From NCBI GenBank assembly GCA_001692895.1, contig KV748291.1, positions 1 to 64,000 on the forward strand: DNA of 64,000 nucleotides, written 5' to 3'. Shown here piece by piece: positions 35,122 through 48,190 of this stretch. The notes under the pieces are model-generated. The model saw only the letters and a list, made by a program, of their open reading frames with translations, did not search any database and had not been told where the DNA came from. The stretch's first letter is position 1. Each line of letters begins with the position of its first letter. The stretch is from Cenococcum geophilum 1.58 (taxonomy: Eukaryota; Ascomycota; Dothideomycetes; Gloniales; Gloniaceae). A program made the translations under genes and the position numbers.

Positions 35122-36490
35122 TGTCTAGTAAGGAAATGAGAAAGTGCCGGTGCAGAGATGCCTTGCGAAAAGGGCCTGCCCAGCTGATAAAGCAGCTGCC
35201 TTGGAGCTATGGCTCTGTTTTGGTAAGACTTAAAGCGCTTGCTTTAAATAACTCGATAGGATAGGTGCGTAACCGTCCTTTTGCTCTCCGTGCATTTATT
35301 CGGCGACAAATCTCACTAACAGGAAAATGTGGAAGTCTAACCTGGAGACGAATCTTCTGGAAGCTTAGCGATTGGCCCGGTGTGAACTGTCGTATTTGCC
35401 ATTATGGAGGATTCTGATTGAGAAGCTTTGATATGCGGGAGTATTTCAGCTTCCAAGAATTAATGAGAGTGCCGCAATAGGCTCAGCCGTATGCAGGCAC
35501 CCGATATTAAAGTGACTATTATTGCGCCTTTGAAGGTGGAAAGGTTGTTGCCTGGAAGTCGGTGTGATGGAGCCTGGAAGAATATGAGTGCTCAGGAGAA
35601 GCTGCTATGGTATAAGTACGCACCCTACATCGTTGCGGGGCATGGTTAATAGTACGTATTAAACTTTGCAACATCTTGGCCTCTTCGTATTCGAGCTTCG
35701 AAAATGGACGCGTCTACCTCCTGGTCTTATCCGGTTTTGATTATTGCAACCAATGTGGGATCTCCAAAGCCATCCCAAGGATTTTTCGACGGGAAGAGAT
35801 ATCTATTATATCCTGCTCTTTGTTTCATACTCACAATTGCACTCGGCTACTGCTATTTGGCCAGCTGGGTGCAAGGGATGGTTGCCTTGTTCGCGTACAC
35901 GATTGCGCGTAAGCACGTGGGGCTATACAAAGAATTGCATTTGGAACCATGCTCTGCATTCAACTAATGTGAAATTCTCATATGTTGTATATCATTTCTA
36001 TGCATTCTCATTTGTTTTTTATCGATTAGTATCAAGTCTGAATCTTTCTATAGTCACGAGTTTCGTTTTCCCTCGCATTTACCCCCCGCCAAGGAGCATT
36101 TCACGCAGGAGCGACCATCCACCTCCGCATCCTCATCACTGCATCCTCAATTCCATCCTTCTCTGCTCCTTTGGACGAGCCGAGTATTTCTACGACTAAT
36201 TGATCGCAGCGCCGTACCCCGTGAACAAGATGAAATTCTCGTGGGGGAATCACCCTGCTAAGCCACACAGTGATGGAGATGCCCCAGGCAGGCGGCCTCC
36301 CTCCCACACCTTACATCGGTCGACCAACGCAACCCTCCGCCTTAACCCGTCCTTCTTCTACTCACATAGAATTTTGCCCAGATTCGCACTGACATAATTT
36401 TGAGACTACCAGGCTTTTTTTTCCCTACTCCCTCTACTCCTCTAGTGCGACACTTTCCTTCCTCACCAGTACCCTTCAGGCCCCAACTTT
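35122..36490. other. Intergenic region with weak small ORFs
   Basis: A plus-strand ORF 35,704-35,967 (87 codons) contains a hydrophobic stretch (LLYPALCFILTIALGYCYLA) that could be a membrane helix. It has no recognised homologue, and overlapping frames of similar length exist. The CT-rich stretch at 36,410-36,480 just before the next gene looks like a fungal promoter. No other gene can be supported. Confidence 0.35.
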
Positions 36491-37375
36491 ATGATGGGTA
36501 ATCTGGTTTTTATTCTTTTCTCTCTGTCTCTTCTCCTCGATATTGTCTTAGCACAGAGTCCTCCTCTAGACCCTGCCATGACGGCTGGGCCTGGGGAGTC
36601 TTTCTACCCAGATCCTGAAGGCATCCTGACCTCGTTGTGTGACATTTGTGGTATTTCAATCAATTACTGCTTGCATAAGATCTCACAAGAATTGGTACCG
36701 TACCCTCGTTACTCTGATGCAGCACTAGCTTATCTGAATAGTTAAATCCACCTGTGCAACGATTCTTTACGGCACGCGATTTCCTCGATCATCCCGAATG
36801 GCCTCGGTTACCACAAGACCCCAGCGGAAACGAGTCGGACGGCCTATGGGCAGGGCAGACGCATGGTTACAACCAACTCAATGTTACAAGTGTACAGCTA
36901 CTGAATGCGAATGCCACGACTGTGCAGCCAAGTACAATGCAGGCGTGGGTGGATGGACCATATAATCCGGGAGATAGACGGTCGCCTCCTGCAATAAGCC
37001 AAATGCACCAGAGACGGAATGCACCAAGGCAAGGTGGCTTTCCTTGCGACATTCCAGACTGTCCCAAGGTATATAGTCGCCATTGTGACCTAAGGTGAGT
37101 TCTCATACCGTTTTTGCTACGTCAATCTTCTAATACCGGACAGACGTCATAAGAAGACTCACTTAGTGAGATCTGAACGCCCTCACAAGTGTTCCATTTG
37201 TGATGAAGGGTTCATCTACCCCAAAGACCGCGACCGACACCAGAGAACTCACGCTCCCCAGGAAGTACTTTTCTGTCCAGTACAAGGGTGTAATAACAGA
37301 GACGGTTTCAGTCGGAGGGACAACCTACAACGACACATGCGGAGACAACATCCGCAGGTCGCTATGGCTGCGTGA
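36491..37375 (+). CDS. C2H2 zinc-finger protein
   Basis: The C-terminal part carries three C2H2 fingers: CDIPDCPKVYSRHCDL with RRHKKTH, CSICDEGFIYPKDRDRHQRTH in two parts, and CPVQGC with RRDNLQRHMRRQH. Fingers one and two are joined over an intron at 37,095-37,143 (49 bases, GTGAGT...ACAG, with CTAAT as branch site). Upstream, the frame from 36,491 (or 36,578) could connect through a 77-base intron at 36,741-36,817 (GTTAAA...CAAG), which restores frame, but the donor is atypical. ATG 36,491 would give a hydrophobic, signal-like N-terminus, odd for a DNA-binding protein, so ATG 36,578 is the better start. It is likely a nuclear transcription factor; targets unknown. It could be a local regulator, but this is inference. 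Confidence 0.7.
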
Positions 37376-39700
37376 GGGACTTCGTTCTGACGCGTCCTTT
37401 TTCAAAAAAAATATATATGGGCTTCTGCTGATTTTACATTGACACGGCGTTAACGGTTGGTTCGGTAATAATTTTGGAAATACCCTTGGCATCATGTGAT
37501 TCATGAGACATGCCGATCGTCATCATATTTGGGACAAGATGAGGTTTAAGACATTGGGACATTGGAACATTGGGACATTCCTTTAGTTTCATTATCCGAC
37601 ATACTAGACTAGGAGGCTTTTTCATCCTTTTAGAGTCTTAGGCGATAGTAGAACAAGGTGCAAGTAGCGTACATTTACTCAACTCATCAAATTGAGAGTC
37701 ATATTTTCTCAGAAACGTCATGTCTTATTGTCTTGGCACCATGAAACATATTGGTTCTACTACACTGACATAAATACACACTCATCTCATGCCTGTCCCA
37801 GCATCTCTTCATCACTGATCTCGCCAGGACCGGCCGCCTCCTCACACCAACTCCTGATATGAACGATAGGTCATATCAGTTCCAGACCGCCATTCACTGC
37901 ATCTACTATCCAACGCGGAAATAGAAAGAGTCTAGCAACTTTCCTTTGATGGTGTTTTGCCAACGCCACCTTGAAACAAAACGTGAAGAGGACGAAAGTT
38001 GGCTGATTGTCGCTTCCGCAGTTTCTACCCACTGAAAAATTCCAGATTACCAGCAGGTACGTGTCCATTACTCGATTCCATGAAGAGAGAGGGTGTGGTC
38101 GAGGTTACTAACCAAAATCGGACGGCCTAATTCCACGACTAACTGTCTTCATTGTGCCTGACGCTCCAGACGAGATAGACAGAAGGAAGCTGGTACCACC
38201 TCCTAGAACTAGCACATGAGATTTTCCAAAATTTTAATATCGCTTCCAGCCTCGGCCTTGAGATGAGACCTCCGGTTTAGTGTAAAGAAGTACACATCCC
38301 TCATCACTCCAAGCTACCCCCATTGTTCTACCTTAGCCAAAATTGTCACCCAAAATCTAGAAGGTTACTGGGTTTCACGGGTGAACATTACTTACGGCTG
38401 TAGAGAGGGTTTAACGACATGACCGAAACCCCGCTAGTCTTCTCATCGTACACAGTAGAATTGTGTCTGACACATTGTAGTCATAAAAAATGGTTAAACT
38501 TCGTACAACGCTAGCGGTAACACCTTCCATTGAAATATAAGTCCTAAAGACCCCCGACGTACCTCATGCCTCGTCCGCGGCCATAACCAAGATGCTAAGC
38601 ATAAAATTTCCTCCCAGCACCTATCCATGGGAACAAATTTGGATGAGAACATAATTTCAGCAAGTCAGACATATGGTGGTAGCATTATTGTGGAAGTTTC
38701 AGAGGAGAAGATGAATATCGGTGTGATAAACTTTCACATATTTGACGTGAAGGGTTCCTTACAGGGCACAAGGGCATGTTGCATCGATTGAAATGGAACT
38801 TCTATCTGAAGCAGGCAGCGGCAGACATCAAATCACTGAACTCCAGGCTGAAGATACTCGGTTAGCAGGTGTCACGGTCAGGATACTTCCAAACGAGGAC
38901 ACAAGCACTACTATCGATTCGTACACCGATAGAATGGAGGGAATAACCAAGTCGTCTTCAGCAGCCGAGGAGAAACTAGGATGGGACCCATCGCCCATAT
39001 ATTCATTTTTGGCCGATATTCCGCAGAAAAATATCTTAGATAATAACTTTACGGGCATGTATGTGGCTGAATGCATCCATAAGCACTTAAATCTACTTAA
39101 CTCTAAATTTTTAAGATATTAAGGGGTTTACCTATATATAGGTCAATAAGTCGCCTTGGTTAGAAAAAGCGAGTTTAATTAACTCCTCTAGAGCTTTAAG
39201 ACAATAGATGATTATATAATGGGTTTCTAGTCGCTCATAGACGGCCTTCTCATTCAGGATCTCGGCGCAGTTTACTATATTGGAATAAGCTGACCTTAAG
39301 TTTTTTATAGGGGTATATTTTTGGTTCTTTAAGTATATAATCTCTGACAACCCTCCAAACAAACCCAAATGATCCGCTGCCGACTAACTGCGGAGGGTGG
39401 TCTTCCCTATGGATAAACAACGAAGACAGGACGCTCTATTTTCGGATGAAGGAGATTCTTCGGGACGCACGAAAGGAAGCCGTCACGTCACAGCAGGAGC
39501 ACATGTAAACGGAAAATAGCAAAGTGCCGTGCATACCTGTTGCCGTTTGCTGGTTCATGAATTGCCACGTCACCGGTGCGAAGGCTGCTGGTCTTTTCTA
39601 CCCCGCAAGACTGCTATTTTTTACTTTGGGATATCCTGTGCTATCCTGTATTATCCCGAACGCACTAAATTACATATCGCAAACTACAGACTCAGCCGCT
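37376..39700. other. Intergenic region with small relics
   Basis: No intact gene. Around 38,780-38,880 one frame reads RLKWNFYLKQAAADIKSLNS, which resembles the start of a fungal STAND N-terminal helical domain, but it is interrupted within about 30 codons. ORFs at 38,793-39,122 (+) and 39,132-39,368 (-) have no recognised family. Positions 39,060-39,330 are AT-rich. Confidence 0.4.
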
Positions 39701-39704
39701 ATCG

Positions 39705-41665
39705 TTGACGGATCTTGATGCCTTCAGCGGACTCTTCACTACTAGACCCCGGCCTTTGCGCCAACACAGAGCGTTCGTTCGAAGCGGGATCCTCGTGTTC
39801 AGGGTCCGCAAGAAACGTCTGTGCCGGCTGCTATTTAGTTCAGGTTCGTCATATTCATGCCGCTTTCGAAAGAATTTCAGGGTGCATTTGCTGACGTCTT
39901 TGGCGTTAGTACTGTAATAAAGAATGTCAATCGGTTCATTGGAAGACACATAAGAAAGACTGCAGATCCCCATATATCAAAGAATCATGGAGGCCATCGT
40001 GGGGTCAGGAAGGCCGCCATCCTGCATTTATGGGCTTCGAAGCATCCAATCTTGGGATGACCCCATTTGGGGGTAGACAGTATATGTGGGGTAATATGCC
40101 AGCCCTGGACGTGCTTAATCTCGAGCGAAATGAAGGATTTGAGGAAGGTAGAGACTACACTTTACTTTTTGCAGGTAAGACAGACACCCCTAATCTTGTA
40201 CCCGCAGCTGAGTTATCGCTGCCTCTGGTGATATCCGAAACTTGGTGAGCTCTATTGCAGGGCTTCCGGAAGTATATACAGGCCTTTGTACTGTGACGAT
40301 AAACGACCGGGAATTTGACATCGTAGCGCGGAATGCTATACTCCTCTTGACAGCGCTGCACTTCGAACCAGGGATAGCGATGCCGATTATGCTCCATATC
40401 TGGTATTCAGCTTTAATACCAGTGGAAGTCCTACAATCACTTCAAGACAATATCTTACCTCTAATCAAAGACGTATGCACAAAAATTCAGTCCAAACCAC
40501 CATCCTCGCTTCAAGCGAAGACCTGGAGATATGGTACTAGATCACTGCGTTTAGTTCTCCGGAAAGAGCAATGGATTCGTCTTCAACAATTCTTTAACGT
40601 CCCGGAGGGGCTCTCGGCTGCCCTGGCTCAGAAGATCCGTAAATCGGTGATGCTGGCTCCGGGCAGGAGAGATTATGTTGATCGTGCCTTGTACACTCAA
40701 CCACCGGCATGGCGCGTATGCACAATGAAATTCCGCGAGGATGGGATTCTCCTACCGTTCGGCTCATCGCGAAAGGGATTTGATATACCTAATCCGTAAG
40801 TGCGTAAGGACTAACAAGGGCAGGGTAACACTAACTCTCAAGAGGACATTCTACCAAACGAAGGACACTTGGCCAATGAAAGACGATTCGGACCCACTCC
40901 GTAGTTGGAGGATTGATGAGATAATTCAGCATTCTTCTTTTGCGAAGAAGGACATGTATGGAAGCCTGTTCTTCTATCTCCGAAAACTTCTCTTGCAATT
41001 TTGTCACCAGTTCAGAAACTCCAATGTCGACCTCCAGCTATTTCAAGTAGACGCACTGGAGTTGCCCAGTCTCCTTAAAAGAGGCGGACAAGCCAATTAC
41101 TCTTTCGATCGGATCGAGGTTTGCTAGCACATTTTATGCAATCGCATTTCTCTATGCTGACGCACTGCAGGTTTCAAACATCACCGATCGTGGCTACCTC
41201 GGGCTGGAGCTCACACTCTCCATATTTGGTCCGCTGCTCAAACCGAGATCTCAAAATCCCAAGGCAACTCTTCTGGCTCTCTTTCTCAACGCAATCCACG
41301 AAGAGTCTTATGGTGCCAGCGTTATCGCCTCACTCGAATCCGACAAAGATCGGATTTGCCGTTATTTACCTCTCACAAGAGAGGTGCTCGCCAATGCCAG
41401 ACCCTCCAGTGCAGACTTTATTCGGTTTATAGAGGCATCAGCTATGTTTCGAGATTTTGATAAGCCATTCAGGCGATTTATGGAGCAGTGTCGATTCAGC
41501 GAAATTAGCGCAGTCAACGGGCTCAGGATGAAGGAGAAAAATTCAATTGTTAAATCGTGGCCATTGCGGCTTGGAGAGAGGGCTACGGCGAATGAATTTG
41601 ATATTTTACATGCATCTGGTCATCACGGCTCTGAGCGGTATGTGGAATGGGAACGGGCCATATAA
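39705..41665 (+). pseudogene. MYND zinc finger-DUF4470 gene, damaged 5' end
   Basis: Five exons fit: 39,705-39,843, 39,910-40,174, 40,213-40,795, 40,845-41,118 and 41,171-41,665. The first junction rebuilds a MYND finger (NVCAGCYLVQ joined to YCNKECQSVHWKTHKKDC). DUF4470 follows (MWGNMPALDVLNLERNEG, ASGDIRNLVSSIAG, NDREFDIVARNAILLL), then a long conserved region to ERYVEWE. Introns 40,796-40,844 (49 bases) and 41,119-41,170 (52 bases) are normal. Problems are that the expected start MTDLDAFSG has TTG, not ATG, at 39,705; joining it to the MYND frame needs removal of one base in a C run near 39,748; and the second intron would be only 38 bases. The rest of the frame is open. It is therefore either a recent pseudogene or a gene with an unseen upstream start. 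Function of DUF4470 proteins is unknown. Confidence 0.75.
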
Positions 41666-42600
41666 AAGTGGTTTGGAGTTGGGGGAGTGGGCAGTCTCTT
41701 TGGGCTCGGCGACGTGTCACGTGACAGCGCGCGGGCCATCTTGTAGATATCTTCTCGGCCATCGAGCCCCTTAGATTCTTCCTCATAGAGCATCATATAT
41801 ATCATTTCCACCAGACCAGTCACCGGTCTGACACTGATTGTATTGTGGTGGATGAGGGCGGTGGCAGACGCCAAGCCGCCAACTATATAAGAGTTGGAGA
41901 TGAGGCAGTGCTTAGGTACGCGATGGTCTACCTTGGGGAAAAAAATTCAACTCACTCCCAAATCACATCTTCTGAAAATTTAGCCTATAGTAAGAAACTG
42001 TGCAAAGAGGAACCCAACACGCCTTGCCTATGACACGCCCAAAATCCGAATCCACATTGGGTAGCGCCTAGACGCCAAAGTGAAGTACGGAGCCCAATAT
42101 CCCTTGGCCCGTCAATTCGCGTCCAATGGTTATCGATAAGAACTAGCCAATCAATTGTGCTGAATTTAACCCCCGTACTAAGGAATGTAAAGCTTTTGAT
42201 TTTATAGTAATTTGATATACACGCCTAATTTTAGGAGTCAAGTCGCTCGGTATGAGGTTTCTAGCGCTTATATTCCTGCAGAACCGTATTTTGCATTGTA
42301 GTAGGTAATTAATTGATGGAATCTATATAGGTACACGCGTTGTTTACAACTGGTGTTCGCGCACGGACCACTTACTCGTGGGCTCTGTGGCGTACTGCTC
42401 TCATCGCAAAGTTCCGCATCTCTCGCTAATTGCATCATACCCCCTCTCATCTCCAGCTGCCTTTGCATGCTCCTTGTCCCCACTATCTCTACCGCCTACA
42501 TCTTCAGCCTCATAAGTCAGCCCAGTCCTGCTGCGCTTTTTCATCGTCCACTTTCTGTACCACCTCGACCCTGCCATTATTCGCCTCTGCCGCCTGCTCC
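41666..42600. other. Intergenic region
   Basis: No gene can be supported. Several overlapping short ORFs exist on both strands without family signals. Positions 41,990-42,340 are moderately AT-rich. Confidence 0.4.
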
Positions 42601-42609
42601 GGTGGTGCT

Positions 42610-43274
42610 GTTTTCGCCCATCATTCTTGTCGCATCGATGCGCCCGTAGCGCCTTGACGGCCTGATGGAGCCCCGACATACCGCTATGTCCGTCATACCT
42701 TCGTGCTGGATCGTCTCGTAGACCACCCTAGCCACGTCTACACAGTGACTGTCGGATACTTCCCAGAGCGTTCCAATAACATGCCGGAACCCCGCAAGTT
42801 GGAACGCGCTCGCTAGATGGATTTTCTCATCAACAAGCCTGTCTACCTTGTTTGCGCCAGTCAAGCAGGCCGAGAGATAACCAAGGAACGGAGAGCTCTC
42901 TTGGATCTTGTAGTCACAGAGATCTCCTGCAGTTAATGGACTCTCCTTCCAATCCTCTAGGAACAGACAGCTTCGCGAAGGATCCAGGGGGTCCAAACGT
43001 CCATGGCCAGCGAAATAAAAAATCTTGCATGCTTGTAAGTGCGCCAGAACTTCTTCCCTGCGCTGTGGCAAACCGGCTTAAGCTGTAACGACGGGCAGAG
43101 GTCGGCCGACATTTCTACTTCCCTAGTGGCAAAAGGGAGGACCGAGTCTCTCGGTAGACATGGGGTGTCCCGCATTGCAACTAAGAGAGCATGCTCTGAG
43201 GTAGATTCTGCAGGTCTACGAACACTATATCGGCGTTCTTCCCGTCCAAAACAGCAGCTAGATGCCGTGTACAA
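42610..43274 (-). pseudogene. CHAT-domain (caspase-like) protease fragment, frameshifted
   Basis: The C-terminal part of a CHAT peptidase domain is read in three frames. The first, 43,274 to about 43,070, gives SVLPFATREVEMSADLCPSL. The second, to about 42,665, gives CKIFYFAGHGRLDP with the active-site His, then LGYLSACLTGANKV with the active-site Cys near 42,866, and FRHVIGTLWEVSDSH. The third has GLHQAVKALR near 42,650. Two single-base-type frame changes, at about 43,070 and 42,665, break it. Both catalytic residues are preserved. CHAT proteases in fungi are often fused to TPR repeats or NLR-like modules; nothing of that kind remains upstream. Unlike the flanking relics this one decayed by indels, not by RIP. 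Confidence 0.78.
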
Positions 43275-44651
<1,377 letters not shown>

Positions 44652-45527
44652 CTACAGATAAAGTCGTTAGTATACGTTGTAGCTAAGCAAGAAACATGAC
44701 TTCTAGCTGCTATATCTATCCTCGCACACTGTTACCTCTAACAGTCCGCGCTGAGCGCAATGTGCGTAGCCCTCACTCCTATCCTCATGGCCTCTAGTGG
44801 CTGATTGCTTGTCTGTTCATCGATACACCACGGGATGCCGTCTGGGGAATTTATGAACTATTCTCTGGTACCTTCCTGTCTTGCATTAATAATATTGGAC
44901 TGTTGCGCAGGCTAGTTTGACGTTGAAATTTATTCCGCTAGGATATCGTGTTGCCTTATCTTATCTAATTTCTTAAGCGTATCTGTGTTCTACTCAATTA
45001 CCTAGCTCTCCTTATGTACTACATCGATGCTGCTTTTAAGCCCTTAGATGTTATGCCTGTTTAGTAAGATAATATATAAATGATCCAGCTCCAGCGCAGC
45101 TTATACGAGAGACTTCAAGCGCTCTATTCTTGCTAGGATGCTTACAATTTCCTCCTTCTCCAAATTCTATAGCGGAGTTAAGCAATGCTTCGCGATCCTA
45201 CTCTTGCCTATAATCTTCTCTTATAGCTCTCCAAGAGCCTGCTTGTATTAATCTAGAGGGCTATTGCTAGTGTTGAGAGCTTTAACGGTTGTGAACTAAG
45301 GCTCGTTGTAGCTTCCTCCTTTTAACTGGAACTTTAGGCTAATAAGCAGGCTGTATAGATTAGAAGATTTGAGTGAGATACGGCAGTGAAAAAGGTGAAT
45401 TTTGGTTAATAAAGAGCAGTATGCCCGCCCGTGCGCGTAGTGCACGTACCAACGGTCCACCGAGGGTCTGATTTATGAGATAATGTGGAGGGCTCTTCCA
45501 GATCCTTCCTCATATATACGTCTAACG
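44652..45527. other. Intergenic region between convergent genes
   Basis: This 876-base stretch lies between the 3' ends of the methyltransferase and aminotransferase genes. It is moderately AT-rich with some TA-rich words (45,060-45,080), but no gene or repeat is recognised. It presumably holds both terminators. Confidence 0.45.
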
Positions 45528-46758
45528 CTAAGCCACTGCCTGCGGCCTGGTAGGGTGCTCATTCCCGCCGTCGACCTCTTGATCTTCCGCCCGCACCTCA
45601 AAGCGCCACCCAAACTCGTCCTCTACCTTGCCCAGCTGGATCGCCCTCAGCTGCGCCAGTAGCTTGAGGTACACCGGCCCGCCGCTGTGCTGCTCGTCGG
45701 GGAGGTACGCCACCGTCTCGGACTCAGCGTCCACCCGCAGGCGTGGGCCAGCGGGCAGTCGGGCAGTCGTGCGGCGCCGCGTGATGGACCGGATTGGCAC
45801 CAGCGCCACCGCAGTTCCAGCGCCAAGCACCTCACTAAACGCAGGCAGCTCCGTGTACCGGACGGGCCGCTTCTCCACCTTCCACCCGAAGCTGCGGGCG
45901 ATGTGCTGCATGCTGTCGCTAGTGACGCTGTCAATGACGCACGGCGAGTCGGGCACCACCAGCGTCACGTCGTCACCGCCCCCGTGGGAACGCACGCCGA
46001 TAAACGCACATGTACTGAACTCATCCACCTCTTCATGCCGCACACTGTCCAGGTGCAGTGTGACGCCAAACCCTTCCGTCCTTGCCTGGTCGCTCCACCG
46101 CAGCACCGGGGCATAGTTCCCACCCACCTTGGCATGGCCCGTACCCTTGGGCGCTGCACGGTCAAAGTCGTCCACGATCAGCGCTTTGACCGCCTGCATC
46201 CCAAGGTACACGCCTGTCGGAACAACAAAGACGCAGAACGTATACTCGTCCGGTGGGTTAAGTCCGAGCTGCGCACTCGACCCATATAGCTGCGGCCGGA
46301 CGTAGAGTGCCCCGCCAGACTCATACGGAGGGACGTAGCCGGCGTTAAGCGCGACGACAGCGCGACACGCCCGCAGGAACATGTTAACAGGGACGGACGG
46401 CATCGAGAGCACTGCCCCCGAGTGCTGAAAGCGCATGGCATTACGGTCGGGGCGGAAGAGGGCGATGCTACCAGGTTTGCCAGGCATGCGGAAGGCCTTG
46501 AGGCCTTCCAAGGCTTGCTGGCCGTAGTTGAGGGCTGGCGACATACCGTGAATGCGCATGTACGGGTCGGAGACGAACTTGAGGGGCGTCCATTTGCCAG
46601 TGGCCTTGGAGTATATGGATTCGATATGGCCGTTGACTGCAAAGAATGCTAGTAACCATCAATCAATGTTGTGGACGTTGCACACCTTCGTGGACTTTGA
46701 AGTCCTTTATATTGGTCCAGTCAATCGTATTAACCGGAGGGGGAGGAAAGGTCGCCAT
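45528..46758 (-). CDS. Branched-chain-type (class IV) aminotransferase
   Basis: Two exons, 46,758-46,686 and 46,636-45,528, are joined over a 49-base intron (46,685-46,637, GTGTGC...TTTGCAG, branch-like TTACTAGC) and give a 393-residue protein. ATG 46,758 starts MATFPPPPVNTIDWTNI; the splice joins KVHE to VNGHIES. The fold-type IV PLP-enzyme features are clear: ALNYGQQALEGLKAFR, a beta-hairpin ALYVRPQLYGSS, the PLP-lysine region GHAKVGGNYAPVL, and LGAGTAVALVPI near the phosphate-binding site. Such fungal BCAT-like enzymes occur in primary metabolism (leucine, isoleucine, valine) and as dedicated copies in biosynthetic clusters. No mitochondrial presequence is evident. Its position facing the MppJ-like methyltransferase suggests it converts the methylated 2-oxo acid to an amino acid. 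It appears functional. Confidence 0.88.
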
Positions 46759-46969
46759 GATATTGTATGTAGTTTTGCTTAATTACACCTTATCAACTTT
46801 AACAAAACCTCCCTTTCTTTACTATAGCAAGAATTCTGAGGTGTCCGTGTTCGTCACTCTTATATGATGCGATGTGCGGGCTTGAGTGACCTGTCTGATA
46901 TCATATCTCTTAATTATTTGAGTCTCTGTCACGTATGCATGCATGCTGTAGCTTCGCCCAGCTTACATA

Positions 46970-48190
46970 GCAGCTAGCCAGTGACCTGGAATCCAGTATG
47001 GCGTGACATTGTTCAACCAACGCTTCTTTGTGATCTCTGTGACTCCTTCCTGGCAGGCTTCAGCCCTCCAGCTCTGTACTGGCAGTAGCGCTGATTGCAA
47101 GTCGGAGAATATTCTTATGCTAGAAGCAGGTATTGAAAAACCTGCTTGGTCGATAGCCGTGCACGTGGGGTCCCACGGCTAGTTGGCTGCCTCGCTGATT
47201 GCTAGGAGCTCTGAGGTGAGCGTCGGCCTGGTTAGAGCTTACTACCGTTTTCGAAAACATTACTTTAGACGGCGTAGCATATACGCCGACTCCTGCCCTG
47301 CCATTACGAACTGATGCATTAACGTGTATGTTAACCTGCCCTGGCTTGTAGTCTTCGATGATGGCTAGAGTATGCTCTTCGTCCTTGTATATCACCACAT
47401 CGGGCTTAGCTACCCGCAGCGGATGTGCGCACGGTTTGACCTCTAGCACCTTATCCACCTGGACCTCCTCGCACATCGCTGCTGTCCTCTGGAGCGGCGA
47501 CCGGTGCCGTCTGCAGAGCCTCTGTCGTCGAATCATCCAGTGAGGATGCGATTTTCCTAGTTTGACACCCAGAACGCGATGGCCTGGTTGCGCAGCCTTT
47601 GCTCAAGGGGGAGCAAGCCGGCTTTTACCTCCGCTATTGATAGAGCGACGGTGCAGAACCCCCTGATGACAGCTTATGCCGTGATCCTCTGCGCCTGCTG
47701 GAGAGCTGCATCAGCTCTTGCGTCGCAAGCGGGTACCATATCGGCGACGCGTAGTCTGCTACTGGTAGGACCGAGCTCTTAGCTAGTTGCTTAACGCTCT
47801 TAGGGTGCAGTCCCTTCAATCTAGCGCTACCTCAGTGGCTTTGCCTGCCTTGTCCGCCAGGTGTGCCTTGAACTGCAGCTCCTTGTCGAGAATCACACCA
47901 AGGACTTTGACATCCTATGTTGGGGGATTTCTTTCCTTTTGAATTGGAACGGTGTGGTGGCATCCCTGCCCGCTTCTTTATATCTAGTGAGGTAGATAAT
48001 GACGTTTTCTCCGCTTCAAATTAGTCCTCTCCCATTTCTCAAGCATCGGTATGATCCCGTCCTGGATGATCTGCGTGTTTTCCTCTGCCATAGGGCCTAT
48101 GACCTATGCCGAGTAGTCGTTGACGAAGGCTATGGAGCTGCCGTTTCTAGGTGCGCTCTGTACAAGATCTGCGTTGCAGGTAGTTATATA
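46970..48190 (-). mobile_element. Tad-type LINE 3' fragment (RT to RNase H)
   Basis: Minus-strand frames decode the end of a LINE ORF2. The reverse transcriptase box AFVNDYSA lies near 48,100-48,135 (usually F-x-DD). IIQDGIIPMLEKWER is followed by KVLGVILDKELQFKAHLADKAGKATE near 47,850-47,920, LPVADYASPIWYPLATQEL near 47,700-47,760, and an RNase H domain with ASVRNGRAGVGVYA near 47,270-47,320 and RIFSDLQSALL near 47,090. Several frameshifts break it, but RIP-type stops are few. It is 5' truncated, as usual for LINEs, and lies just upstream of the aminotransferase start. Confidence 0.8.

Noticed and set aside
35744-36199. Plus-strand ORF of 151 codons
   Set aside because: It overlaps other frames of similar length, has low-complexity His/Pro runs and no recognisable domain.
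36491-36745. Secreted small protein with a signal peptide
   Set aside because: The hydrophobic start is real, but the frame runs into sequence that splices plausibly to the zinc-finger exon and has a better internal start at 36,578. A separate effector cannot be shown.
45628-46289. Plus-strand ORFs of 162 and 200 codons
   Set aside because: They lie antisense to the aminotransferase gene in G+C-rich coding DNA and have no family signal.
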